Source of the DNA: Valencia hispanica
Taxonomy: Eukaryota; Chordata; Actinopteri; Cyprinodontiformes; Valenciidae
Length of the DNA stretch: 64,000 nucleotides
Direction of reading: 5' to 3'
Assembly (NCBI GenBank): GCA_963556495.2
Contig: OY747703.1
Span: 59,156,296 to 59,220,295 of the forward strand
In this document: piece after piece, positions 1 to 10,160 of the stretch
Layout: every line of letters begins with the position of its first letter
Position numbering within the stretch: the first letter of the stretch is position 1
Position numbers and translations under genes: made by a program
Notes under the pieces: generated by a model
What the model was told of the DNA's origin: nothing
Database searches by the model: none
The model's input: the letters and a program-made list of their open reading frames with translations, nothing else

Positions 1-49
1 TCTAAAAAGGGACTAATGGTAACTGTCTCTTATTCTCTCACAGTTTACG
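1..49 (+). CDS. 3' end of a V-like Ig exon, CD2/SLAM-type receptor gene 1 (partial)
   Basis: The window opens inside an exon. Read in the frame that joins the next exon it encodes KKGLMVTVSYSLTVY plus one base of a split codon, then meets a good donor (g|gtgagt at 50). This matches the end of the V-like exon at 53761-54065, which finishes in the same YSLTVYG and the same donor. In the CD2/SLAM family the V-like domain ends in such a strand and is followed by a separate C2-set exon, as here. The signal peptide and most of the V domain lie left of the window. The family call rests on exon order and on resemblance to the second copy; the exact member cannot be named. Confidence 0.7.
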
Positions 50-263
50 GTGAGTAACATTTATTCAAAAACATATTTTGATCGTTTTGTGTTGATGTTT
101 CGTTCTGACAGCCTCCTAGAACAAAACCAGCCAAGTTCCAAGTAAATATTACAGTAAAATACAACTATTCTTCTTTAATATTGTGATTATTAGATTGCTG
201 CCACATCTTCATTTTCTGATTAACAAAAAGCTACTTCTGGGAACATCTAGCTCCTAACACCTA

Positions 264-311
<48 letters not shown>

Positions 312-885
312 TTGTAATCATTCGTGTTTTGTGGTGCTCTGTCTCTGATTCAGGTTTATTGTTCATTATTCTGATGTTTTCATCTTGTTGAACCACTTTC
401 TGTTTTGAGTTAAAGTTGGCTTAATAATCCAGGTAGTAGCACCACTTGGTCCCTGTTCAAGGTGATTTTTTATTTTTTAGCATGTTGTCTGACTTTAGTT
501 GCTAATATAATAGCAGCCCTAAAGCTCTGCAGAAACATTTTAGTTTTCTGCTGTAGAAAATGTAACGTTTAAAGATAATTGAAGTGATTATAAACTAGAC
601 TACTGTTTAAAATAAAATGTTTACTATAAACCATAAAAGGGAAGTAAGAAGTGGAACATAAAATAATAAGACAGCTACGTATTGAACTAATTAGCACAAC
701 TAGAATCAGATTTCAGAAGACAGCATCAGACAGCAGTCACCAGGCTGGTCAGGTCTGTTATCTACAACCTTTAACTATCAGTTAGGAACTAAGCTGGCTA
801 GACTGTCCTGTTTTTCAGTTTTTGGTGCAGCTTCACAGTTCATTAAACTCTTTATATTTGGCATCCATCAGCTTTACTGTAATTG
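50..885 (+). other. Intron segment shared with the paralogous gene copy
   Basis: Apart from the TA run, this non-coding stretch aligns in order with 54066-54300 and 56160-56490. Shared words include ctgacagcctc, catctagctcct/acttctagctcct, gttttcatcttgttgaac and tttctgctg.agaaaat. It is intron sequence preserved after gene duplication. No coding signal is seen in it. Confidence 0.7.
266..310. repeat. (TA)n microsatellite
   Basis: About 22 uninterrupted TA units in the intron after the V-like exon. The matching intron of the second gene copy (from 54066) has no such run at that place. Confidence 0.95.
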
Positions 886-1040
886 AAATACTGGAGTCAA
901 GTTTATTAAATGGTAACAGATTAACCTGAGGGCTTCTCTATGGACCCCTATGGTTGTTAGTCCTGAGTGTCTCTGTGTTGTCCTGTGATGGACTGATGAC
1001 CTGTCCAGGATGTCTCCACCTCTCGTCTAATGATGGCTGC
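885..1040 (-). mobile_element. LINE fragment (L2/CR1/Rex1-like)
   Basis: Matches the LINE fragment at 57410-57527 plus 57971-58015 (caagtttattaaatggtaac, ggacccctatgg, gttgtcctgtgatggactga). Here the run ...gactgatgacctgtccagg... is uninterrupted, so it serves as an empty-site reference for the solo LTR at 57528. The coding sense at the second site is the minus strand, between the endonuclease and RT regions of ORF2. Confidence 0.6.
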
Positions 1041-1789
1041 ACATGTGCTCCGTTATGGGCTCATTCACACCAGTCCTGTTTGGTCCGCTTAATTCGAACT
1101 CTAATCTGTTTTTGCCAGAAAGGCCGTTTGTGGAGGTTTGAACGCTCAATCAAACTCTGGTCTGCCTAAAAACCCCTAGACCTTGGCCCAGTTGAAGTGA
1201 ACTCTGGTGCGGTCCGATTGCATCTGTCAATGCCTCATTTAGAAAAATACATAATTTTTTGTTTTGCTTCTCTTCTTGGTTAAACAGTAAACAGGGATCT
1301 CTATGATTGATAGAATCTTCAGAATATTCAAACAGCCATAATTTACTTTATCAAGTTTGATTCATCTCTAAACATCTGCTGTACTTCAGAGTTTTTCTTG
1401 CTGGGTTTAACTCAGACAGCCTCTTCCTCCTCACTAATCTGCAAACTTTCCACCTAAAGAATCGTCTGTGTGTTCAGCAGAAAGAAAGGAAAAGGAATCA
1501 CATTTCTGCTCTGTGGATCACAGAATTTCTCTAATATCCAGTCAGTGTTGCTTCTAGTTTTTTTTAGTGTCAGTTTATCAATAAAGTCCAATTAAAAATC
1601 TAAAACTATAAGACAAAAAATGAGATAAAAACAAAGTTAAAGTATTAACTTGTAAGTAGTAAAAAATGATCCAGGATTACATAAGGATGTTAAAACTCTA
1701 CTAGAAAAAAAAGCAAAAAAGAAATGTTTTTAATGTTGGTTAAAGTTTGAACTCTTTATGTGCATCAGGAAATTGATCCAGGGAGTCGG
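1041..1789. other. Intron remainder, possible DNA-transposon scraps
   Basis: The stretch 1055-1225 (ctcattcacaccag, tttggtccgctt, ctggtgcggtccgattgc) has the look of a decayed non-autonomous DNA element, and a loosely similar piece occurs near 33736-34345. No termini or target duplication could be fixed. From 1226 to 1789 I see only AT-rich intron sequence. Confidence 0.3.
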
Positions 1790-2195
1790 TTCAATTCAGT
1801 TTATTTGTATATCACTGATTCACAGCAGATGTCATCTCAAGGCGCTTTACAAGAAAAGTAATTTCTATTTAATCGTACATACATTACAATCAGTTTGAAA
1901 GTTTTCTACTTAAAGCCTGCCGCACATGAGAGCAATCTGCTGAGCAAAAAGTCATTGGAGGTCATTTGCTCAACAGATAGCTCGCTGTGTGCGGCAGGCT
2001 TTAGGAAACCCAGCAGATTTAATCGAGTCATTGACTTGCAGCATTCATTCCTCCTGGACCAACATGTAGCGACAGCAGACAGTCGTCTGTGTCGTTGACT
2101 TCACAGCAATCCCTCATACTGAGCAAGCATGCAGCGACAGTGGAGAGGAATAACTCCCCTTTAACAGGAAGAAACCTCCAACAGAACTTTGTTCT
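1790..2195 (-). repeat. Dispersed repeat family R1, copy A
   Basis: R1 is the commonest repeat in the window. In its presumed sense it ends ...gatgacatctgttgtgaatt-ggcgctatataaataaa followed by (GAATT)n, a layout typical of non-LTR retroelement tails. This copy is reversed, starting ttcaattcagtttattt, and carries the marker blocks for cattgactt, ctcatactgagcaagcat, aactcccctttaacaggaag and aacctccaacag. It sits in the intron of receptor gene 1 and is split by an 88-bp insertion at 1913-2000. Confidence 0.8.
1913..2000. mobile_element. 88-bp palindromic MITE inside repeat copy A
   Basis: The segment has matching ends (aagcctgccgcaca ... tgtgcggcaggct) with roughly 38-base inverted arms around a 16-base centre. 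The bases TTA flank it at 1910-1912 and 2001-2003. Other R1 copies (15765, 47335) read straight through this place, so it is an insertion. A 3-bp TTA duplication is typical of PIF/Harbinger elements; the assignment is an inference from that alone. Confidence 0.65.
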
Positions 2196-2463
2196 TGGTA
2201 ACTGGAGGACATTTTGTTGCAGTACGGTGGGACAGAGGTTTCTCTGGATGAATATGGGTCAGTCCATGTACGGCTTTATGGTAAATCAATAAAAACTGAA
2301 GATGTATCCTTTACTAAATAAGAAATAAAGTGAATGAAGCCAAAACTGTGATCTGTAGCCTCATTATGAGGCCATTAGAGATCAAACACACAGGTAGTCT
2401 GACAGACAGAAAGCTGATGGTTTATTATATCTCTATTAATTATTGGTCTGATTCTCTCTGCAG

Positions 2464-2748
2464 ATCCTGCTCCGTCTCCTGCAGTAGAGACTCAGACTGT
2501 GAGCTCTGACAGCTGCTGGTTGATCTGTTCTGTGGACAAACAGGCGACTCTGCTGTGGATCAAAGACCAAGAAATACAGAACCAGAACAGTTCTGCTCTC
2601 TCTTTACCCATCACTGTACATAAAGAAGATAGAAAATCATCATATAGATGTGTAGCAGCCAACCCTGCAGAGAACAAAACGTTTCATGTTGATATGACAT
2701 CATCCTGTGGATTCAACAAGACAGAACCTGAGCATGTCCAAAGAAAAT
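2464..2748 (+). CDS. C2-like Ig exon, CD2/SLAM-type receptor gene 1
   Basis: The exon lies between a ctctctgcag acceptor and a gtaaga donor. It begins in phase 1, completing the codon left open at base 49 (DPAPSPAVETQTVSSDS...). The product is about 95 residues. It has an N-terminal pair of cysteines four apart (SCWLIC), a WIKDQ strand, the YRC of an Ig F-strand (SSYRCVAANP) and a fourth cysteine near the end (TSSCGF). Four cysteines, giving two disulphides, are characteristic of the membrane-proximal C2-set domain of CD2/SLAM-family receptors. N-glycosylation sites are present (NSS, NKT). The last part (NKTEPEHVQRK) is a short stalk leading to the transmembrane exon. No stop or frame break is seen. 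Confidence 0.8.
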
Positions 2749-2845
2749 GTAAGATGTATCATCGGATATTAAAAAAATAATCATCATATTTTGATATAGT
2801 TTCTGTTAGATTTTGCTATTTGTTGTGTTTTGTTCTCTATGACAG

Positions 2846-2960
2846 ATTGGATCGCAGCTGTTGTCTCCATTGTGTTTATTGCATGTGTTGCTTTGGGAGT
2901 CTGGATGATAAAGCAGAGATATTTGGATAAAAAGACATCAGCCAAACAAACACAAGGCAG
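2846..2960 (+). CDS. Transmembrane exon, CD2/SLAM-type receptor gene 1
   Basis: This exon follows an acceptor (ctatgacag) 97 bases after the C2-like exon. It encodes Y, then the hydrophobic span WIAAVVSIVFIACVALGVWM, then a basic stop-transfer segment (IKQRYLDKK) and the start of a cytoplasmic tail. The borders are phase 1 on the left (t|at) and phase 2 on the right (ag|g), and both fit their neighbours. The donor (gtattt) is weaker than the others in this gene. The layout is a single-pass type I receptor with its N-terminus outside the cell. Confidence 0.78.
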
Positions 2961-2995
2961 GTATTTAATCACTTTATTCTTTGTCTGAGATTGTT

Positions 2996-3298
2996 TATAG
3001 TAATAATAGCTTGCATTTATATAGCGCTTTTCAAGACTCTCAAAGCGCTTAACATCTCCATTATTCATTCACTCACTCTCACACTGGTGGAAGCTAGTTA
3101 TGATTATAGCCACAGCTGCCCTTGGGCAGACTGACAGAAGCGAGGCTGCCATATCGCCCCCCTCTGGCCAACACCAGTAGGCGGGTAGGTGAAGTGTCAT
3201 GCCCAAGGACACAACGACATGTAGCAGGTGGAAGCAGGAATCGAACCCACAATTTCTGGGTTGCAGGCTGACAACTCTACCACTGAGCTACAGCTACA
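2996..3298 (-). mobile_element. tRNA-derived SINE in intron of receptor gene 1
   Basis: On the minus strand the element starts with a tRNA-like head. An A-box-like tagctcagtgg (3280-3290) and a B-box-like ggttcgattcc (3238-3248) are spaced as in a tRNA internal promoter. A body with the common SINE phrase tgtccttgggca follows. The tail is a LINE-type end, aaaagcgctatataaatgcaagctatta. It is not a tRNA gene because no cloverleaf can be completed. It lies just past the transmembrane exon. Confidence 0.75.
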
Positions 3299-4009
3299 AT
3301 ATTAGTGGATGTATAAAATCATTAGATCGTTCATTTTGACCCTCTTCATATGAGCTGCTGCTCACCCAGTGGACAGATGCCCACAGATAAGGCTTTGGGA
3401 AAATGACTGGTTTTAAGGTGCTTTCCAGGTCTGTGGTCTGTTTTCATATTCAGCCAAATCTGGTTTAAAGCAAAACTTTTTTTTTTTAAAGGATTTAGCA
3501 GAAATCTTTATTTCTCCTGGTTTGTGGATAGAAGAGCCCAAATACAAGAGGTGAAATGAATAAGAGGATTTATTAAGTTCAGGAACTGGCAAGAGAAACG
3601 ACAGGAGGGGAGGGGAAGGAACCAGCGAGGAATGAGGAGACGAGAGGTGACTAACAGGCTGTAGGTAGGAGAGGAGACAAGGAGACAGGGTAGGAGAGGA
3701 CACATAGAATTTCTATTTTTACATTTATAGTTTTCCCTTAAATTGAGCAGAATAATCGTTGTTTTTACATGATTGTTGTTAATGTAAGACAGCAGAATAT
3801 TAAGTCTCATGTTCTACCTGGAGACCAGCAGACATGCTGCTCAGTCTAAATAATCGTAGAAAAAGATGGTGAGATGTTGCTTCTTCTCACATTATGATTG
3901 GTTGTTAGCTTCCATCAGTCCAGCTCCCAATGAAACATCTGGTCCAAGCTGTTGGTGAACCAGTGCAGTGGGATCTGGACCAGTCGGATCTGGTGCAGAA
4001 ACAGAACAA
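3299..4009. other. Intron sequence, unassigned
   Basis: The stretch contains a purine-rich run (3595-3700) and a short T9 run. I see no coding exon that would fit between the phase-2 donor at 2960 and the acceptor at 5162. Part of it (3527 onward) may be the far end of an LTR-like sequence whose other end is near 4953. Confidence 0.4.
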
Positions 4010-4050
4010 TTCAATTCAGTTTATTTATAGAACGCCAATTCACAACATGC
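4010..4050 (-). repeat. Repeat R1 tail fragment
   Basis: A 40-base scrap, caattcagtttatttatag-aacgccaattcacaaca, is the reversed tail of the R1 family. It lies a short distance before a forward copy. Confidence 0.6.
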
Positions 4051-4129
4051 AATGGAGGAAGCAGGTTGAGCAGTGAGAGGGTTGGCAGCTTGGAGCTGGT
4101 TAAATGGTGGAAGTGTTGCAAGAAGGATG

Positions 4130-4741
4130 AGGATGGATACGACTCTCCAGTTGTGTTACAGTTCATTCTGTTATTTCGACTGTTAACTTTGTTTTCTCTC
4201 AGTGTTTTTCTCTCCATAGAAGATATACCTGGTCTGGTATCCTGCTTGGCTGCAATGCCCTGTTGGACGGGGGGCATCGACTGGGATGATCCTCCCAGTA
4301 ACTGAACATCCACTGTGTCCTGTTATCAACTTTTTACTTTCTGTAACATAGAAAGTTCTCTTATATCAGATCTTCTGTTCCTTCTGTGTTTCTGCTCTGT
4401 CTTCTCAAACCCCCAGACGGTCGTGGCAGATGGCCGCTCCTACTGAGCCTGGTTCTGTTGGAGGTTTCTTCCTGTTAAAGGGGAGTTTTTCCTCTCCACC
4501 GTCGCTACATGCTTGCTCAGTATGAGGGATTGCTGAAGGATTGCTGTGGTTGGAAAGTCTGCATCAACGGGGCCCAACCTCACGCCAATGACTGACGCAA
4601 TCTGCTGGGATTCCTTAAATAGGAAACTTTTTAACTGATTGGAATGTTTGTATAAATGTATTGAAATGACTTCTTGTTAAGTGCCTTGAGATGACATCTG
4701 TTGTGAATCGGCACTATATAAATAAACTGAATTGAATTGAA
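4130..4741 (+). repeat. Dispersed repeat R1, copy B (young)
   Basis: A forward copy ending ctatataaataaactgaattgaattga. It is nearly identical to copy E at 22943-23537; by eye I count about eight differences over roughly 600 bases. It includes the phrases gttttctctcagtgtttttc, gatgatcctcccagtaac and gagtttttcctctccacc. The long open stretch across it is a by-product of the repeat, since the same frame is not kept in copies D, F and G. Confidence 0.85.
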
Positions 4742-4744
4742 AAT

Positions 4745-4953
4745 GGATGGTGAGGAAGAGGAGCCTTATGGTTGCCAGCTGTGAGATGTTGATGCAGATA
4801 GTTATGGTTGAATCCAGGAGTTTGTGCTCCTTTTATTCTCCAGGTTGATGATTAGCAGGTGTGAGAGAGCAAATCCAGACCTCGCCTGCGCCCTCTGGTG
4901 GAGACCTGCAGCCAAGAACTAGAAAAAGACCTCCACAACCCAGAATCCTGACA
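4745..4953 (-). mobile_element. Possible LTR end, reversed
   Basis: Read on the minus strand this begins tgtcaggattctgggttgtg and runs through a GC-rich stretch to gagaataaaagg, resembling the start of a gypsy-type LTR (TG start, promoter-like AATAAAAG). The partner end may be tgtggatagaag at 3527 on the + strand. No matching target duplication was found, so this is weak. Confidence 0.3.
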
Positions 4954-5162
4954 ATCTGACCAATCAGCTGCACCCGATTCTCCACCCCAACTCCTCCATT
5001 AAACATGCTGTTTGTTATATTTCACATGGTCTCCTGATTTCTCCACAGCTGATCATCAGACAGTCTATATCAAAGATTGGTCCATATAAGGATCAAACAT
5101 GAGGGTACATTGTTAAACGGACTATTGTATTAATGTAATTCATTGTGTTTGTACCTTTTCAG

Positions 5163-5247
5163 GGTAGGATATTCATCTCCTGCAGTGAATATACATCAAC
5201 AACATGATGCCACATATACAACAGTCATTTATGCTGCCAGATGGTAA
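5163..5247 (+). CDS. Terminal cytoplasmic exon with tyrosine motif, receptor gene 1
   Basis: Preceded by a pyrimidine-rich acceptor (gtaccttttcag), the exon enters in phase 2, exactly completing the codon left open at 2960. It encodes VGYSSPAVNIHQQHDATYTT and then VIYAARW with a taa stop at 5245-5247. The tail has two tyrosines in the stretch ATYTTVIY. The first has valine at +3 (YTTV) like ITIM/ITSM switch motifs, but alanine sits at -2 where those motifs need S/I/V/L or T. It is therefore a degenerate or divergent docking motif. The cytoplasmic tail totals about 45 residues. The receptor is probably a signalling SLAM/CD2-like protein, but SAP or SHP binding cannot be inferred from this sequence. 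Confidence 0.75.
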
Positions 5248-5711
5248 AGACCAAGTAACAGTTTTTTGCTTTAAATCAGATCTAACTAATTATAAGGACT
5301 AATTATCTACTGTAAGTAATAGTTTCATATGTGTTATTATATAAACTTTTGATTAGGAAAAGTGTTATTGTTTCTGCCTAAATTTGTTTTTGTTGTGATT
5401 ATTTTAACTCTTTGCATTATTCTTTTCATTTTGTTTTTTACAATACCAGAATTTACACATACCTTTATAATTTTCTGTCTAATTACATAATTTTTAAGGA
5501 TTAAATCAGATGTTATGGTCAGTTATTCAGTACTTAAGGAGCCTTTTTACAAAATACTTATTTACTATTACTTGAGTCATTTTTTAAGACAGATTTTTAC
5601 TTTAACTGGAGTAAAAACATGTTGAATAAGTGCTATGAAAACTACCATCAAACTTAAGTATTTAATGAAGTGGGTTGAAACAATTTGATGTGTTTTTTGT
5701 TGAATTTGGAG

Positions 5712-5717
5712 AATAAA
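5712..5717 (+). promoter_or_regulatory. Candidate polyadenylation signal of receptor gene 1
   Basis: This is the first exact AATAAA after the stop, 465 bases downstream. The intervening AT-rich sequence is consistent with a 3' UTR. The position is plausible only. Confidence 0.4.
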
Positions 5718-8700
5718 TGAAGAAACATGTTGAAGAAAATCTTTTGGGGGTTTTTCTGCTGATTTTCTGTGAATACCTCTATTGTGTATTGAAATGACTC
5801 AGGTGTTACGTAATGTGTGAACCTGTCACCTGAACAAAAATTAATGTGCATTTGAAAAATAATTCTGACTTCTCTGACTTTTTTCTTCGATCTATTTTCA
5901 ATCTCTTGTCTCATCATTCCAAATATCTTCTCCTTACAAAGCAAATGAATCAAATCTTTAATTTGTCCATTTTATCATATAATTCTCATTGGAAATAGAT
6001 CAGTGAAATAAGATAATGTGCAGATGTGCATATAGTATTCAAGCTACCAGTTTGTAAAGCCGCTTTCAGCCAATTTGATTAAAAAGAAAAAACAGACAGA
6101 AACTGAGCTTAATCCTCTTCCAGGAGCCAACATGAGTTTATCCACCAAGATGTTACAAATCTAGTAAACGGGGATAATATGACCACAGAATATTTCTGAA
6201 TAACATGGATTATTTTATGATCATGTCTCCAGTTAATGTTGGGACAGATCAGGCAGTAAGAAAACATTTGCTCTGTAAAGTTAATGTGCAATAAAGAGTT
6301 CAAATCTCTAAGTAGACATTATTTATAATATACCTTTCACGGGTCAAAACCCACAAAGTGCTTTACAATAAAATATTTAGAAAATAAATCACAAAGGATT
6401 AAACAGAAGTGCAAAAAGGCAAAGATAAACCAGCATACCTAAAAACAAAAAAATCATAAATACATAATCTAGTAAAAAAAAATCAATCTGAATAAAATAA
6501 TCTTAAAATGCTGCTTGAACTACTCAACACAGTGAAGACAACCTCGGGGGCTTTGCTCTGTACGCTCTAACAACATAGTTTCATTAAATATGGAATATCA
6601 TACAGTAATGATCAACGTTTTCAAGAATTTGCAAATGAATATTTCAAAGGTTTTTATAATTGGGAGAAAAATCTCAAACTGATTAAACTCCTACATCTGC
6701 CTATAGAGTTAGGGTTACCTCTACTTTTTAGTTTTAATTAGAAAGAAGAAAATAGGCAGATATCACAGATGAACTTGCTATCCCAAGATTTTTCTAATAC
6801 CGTGCAGTCCTGGTTCTGACCGTCAGATCAGGCAGCAGATCGTTTCTTTAAAGGTGGTTCAGGTCAGTTTTTAACTTGGTGGAAAATTCAGAAAATGAAG
6901 CTGCTTGGTGATGTAATCCAGCCTTGAGATGATTAATCCTGGTTGTATTTATTAATGTAACTGTAACAGGATCAGTTATATTTGGAGGAAAATGTCAAGA
7001 GTTTTTCTCTGCCTGCAGAAAAAGCTGCGACAAGCTTCCTAACCAGAAGATCGTTTGTCGTTTCTTTCTGGTTTTCTGTCTCAGACTCAAACCTGACGTT
7101 TATTTGCTGCTCTCTAGATCTGACTCCAACCTGGATTGTTCTGTTCAGACGGATAAACTCCAGATTTTGGAGAAGCTTCCTTTGTTAATCTGTTAATCTG
7201 ATTGGTCGGTTTTTAGAAACAGCAGCAGGAGACTTTATTCTGAACACTGATTGTTATACAGGAATGTATACTGATGTGGCTCACATTGTTTTTCATAATA
7301 AAACACTTTGTGATTTCTGATCCTGAAAAATGATTTAATAATACAATGTTAGAGCCATTTTATGTTGCTGCTGATATTGCAGCTTGTTTTTACGGAGGCC
7401 TTGAAGTGTTTTGTTGAACTAAGTTTGGGTTTCCTCTCCTCTGTCTGCATGTTAAGCTCCTCCCTCATCCATATCCTCCAGCCGAGGTGTGGGTACCTCT
7501 GCAGACCCTGTTCCTCGCCCCTCCTAGTCCTGCAGGCAATAAAGACCATCTGCAGGTCATCAAGAACTTAGCAGCTATGTTTAATAAAAGGACCATCAGT
7601 CTCACCTGCTCCTTCTCCAACATTATTTTATATAAATCAAGTTTGTTCTTTGTTTTGCCCCTGTATTTTATCTAAAACTTCCCTTAGCCTGTGCTTTGGG
7701 CCACCCTTATTACTTTAGTTCATTTTCTTTGACCCTTTTTGTTCTATATTTTAATTTAGTTGCTCTTTTCTGAATAAACTCTCTTGTTCTTCCATTTTAA
7801 CATCTGACTGCAGGGTGTTCTGTTACTTGGTCATGACATCAGAGCTGCTCCCCCCAGGCGGCTGTAGTACAGCTGGTGAACACAAGGGGGAGTAAAAGAC
7901 CACCTGTCGGTGTCTCCATACAGTCATTGGTGTCTCCACAGCCATGAAATCCTGGCTCAATGATGCTCAGGTGGTGAGATGAGACAGAGGCAAACAGTGA
8001 GTGGAGGACGTGGATTAATTTATAGAAGTTGTATTGGAACCTTTGGAATTATGGAAACTTGAAATGGAGGCAAGTACTGGCTGGACTTTGTTGGAACAAG
8101 AACAATAAATGACACTTCTGTTGTTTTAAAAAGCAAAATGATTGAAGAACAATTATTTTACATGCTGTTTACTCTTCACCTGTGGGGGAGGAGCTTCGAC
8201 TGGTGCAGTGTGGCCACATACAGCAAAATTAACAGAGGCGAACTGGAGTTTTGGAAAGAATGAAAATACATTAAATTAAAAGGTTTAGAAAACATTTATT
8301 GAACACAAACTAACTAAATTAATTTTTTTGTTAAACTAACATCTGGATCCACATTTAGCCTTGAAACCCTGAGAGAAGAAATAAAAAATGTAAAAAAAAA
8401 TATTAGATGCTTTCAAACAAATATCTAAACATCAGTATTGTTACACTAAGTTATGTTTGCTATAAATTGTCTAAATTATACATCATCCAGCATGTTTAAC
8501 TTTACATTAATTTACATGCTCTTTTTTTGTGTTCATGTCCAGAAATCCACAATCCTTGCCAGTGTATGCACATAAAATAGACATGCACACCTAAAGCATC
8601 ATAATACATGCACCAAGGTTTGCAAGATTATTCTGAACAAAACATTTTAGATCTTTATCTCAAAACTTAAAGTCTATCCAGTAACAACAAAAACAAAATG

Positions 8701-8765
8701 ACTTGTACTTCTTGAAAACTCTACTTCTTAGTAGGTGAATGCAGCCATCTTGGACTTTTTATTAT
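5718..8765. other. Intergenic sequence, no gene seen
   Basis: Short open stretches occur on both strands but none has exon borders or a recognisable product. Around 7340-7839 the pattern tgttagag ... aataaactctc (AATAAA at 7774) ... gtcatgaca could be a solo LTR, but no target duplication was found. The stretch 6325-6400 resembles a decayed repeat tail (aaagtgctttacaataaa). Confidence 0.4.
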
Positions 8766-9395
8766 AGCCGTTTTCAGACAGAAGTTCTGGAATATTTGCG
8801 AACAATTCCTTCCGGTCTTTAACCTGAGTTGTGTTTTCAAATACACCACTTTTTTCCGGAACATTGCCTTTCGGCTGCTTTCACACAGCAAGAAATGTAC
8901 CGGAGGATCCTGATGAATGTCTGGGGGGGTTCTAGGTGGATGTTACGTAAACTTAGTGCGGCGGGCGTACGTCATTTCCCCAAACAAATGCATTATTGCA
9001 AAAATGGTAGATGAAACAGCAGATCTACTTGCAGCGCTCGTTTTTGTGACCTGTGCAATTTTGCGCACATGAAAATGCTTAAGAGACATCGATGAAGAAG
9101 CTGAAAGGAAAATAATGACATTTATACGTCATCAACGTGCGCTCACAGCGTTCCCTGCCCCCTCTCCCCTTTTCCCCCACCGCCCCACACCCCTCCAGCT
9201 TTCCTGGAACATTCCCTGACTGTCTGAATGCAAACACCATACCGCGAAAAGTCCGCTCTTGTTACTAGGTCTTCAGCCGAAAAATTACCGGTAAAGGGTA
9301 TCCGAATAAAGTCCGGAAGATTGCTGTCAGACACAAAAGCAAAACAGATGAGGTCCGGAAAATTACCGTTTTTCATGGCCTGTTTGAAAGGGGCT
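8766..9395. mobile_element. Non-autonomous DNA transposon with imperfect TIRs
   Basis: The left end agccgttttcagacag and the right end (reverse complement agcccctttcaaacag) match at 13 of 16 positions. The interior is CpG-rich with repeated ccgga words (tccggaacat, gtccggaagat, gtccggaaaat) in both halves, as if made of two decayed halves. The flanks (TTAT/TAAA) do not give a clean duplication. No transposase is seen and the superfamily is left open. Confidence 0.55.
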
Positions 9396-10156
9396 TAAAT
9401 GTCACAGTACCTGTAATCTTTTATCTGTAATGCTTATATCCTCCACCAGGGGGTGCTGTTTAACTTTCACCACTCCTGAATCAGCCATGGTTAGTTGGTT
9501 CCGTTTGTTTCCCAATAAAAAATATATGAAGATGATCTATGAAAGTGGAGCATTCTGATTGGTTAATTTATATTTTTATCGGATTCTTATGTTTAAAAGC
9601 TTTATGTCTTAAAATTAGAAACCAAACAGGAATGTTGGGAAATGTTGTTTTATTTCATAATTTCTGTTTATTTTTTTATTGTTTCAAAACATTCTGAAGA
9701 AATAAGGAGGAACCCAGTTTCACAGATATTACATCAGACGTTCTCTAAAGAGCCTGCACATGTTTAGACCAGGCTGTTTAGGCCCCATGTTGTTCCTGTG
9801 ACAGAATAATAAGTTAATCTGTTTCATGAACGCTCCCTCACTTCACTGCCTCCAGCAAACTGTTTACACCACAATGTCTGACTCTGTTGCCAAGCAGATA
9901 AACTTGTTGCTTTGTGACTAGGGTGTAGACCTATTCCAGGGACGGAGTTATAATTGTTTTAAATACCTTGTTCCTCCTTTAACATGTGAGATAAATGCTC
10001 TGTTTTGCATAACCTGTGGTGTCTTTTACAGACAGGCAGACGGTTAGGGACCAATGATCTGGAAAGGGACCAGATAAACATTTTTTAAACCTAGGAACCA
10101 CAACAGGACCACCAGGTAACTTGTAGCAATTCAGTTAGAAATTTAGAGCTTAACCT
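9396..10156. other. Unassigned intergenic sequence
   Basis: Non-coding sequence with no motif that I can assign. Confidence 0.4.
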
Positions 10157-10160
10157 TTAA

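Noticed and set aside
3238..3290. Possible tRNA gene (A-box and B-box on the minus strand)
   Set aside because: No acceptor stem or full cloverleaf can be formed, and the sequence continues into a SINE body and LINE-like tail.
7340..7839. Solo LTR or small gene suggested by open frames and AATAAA at 7774
   Set aside because: No target duplication, no splice borders and no recognised product; kept only as a remark.
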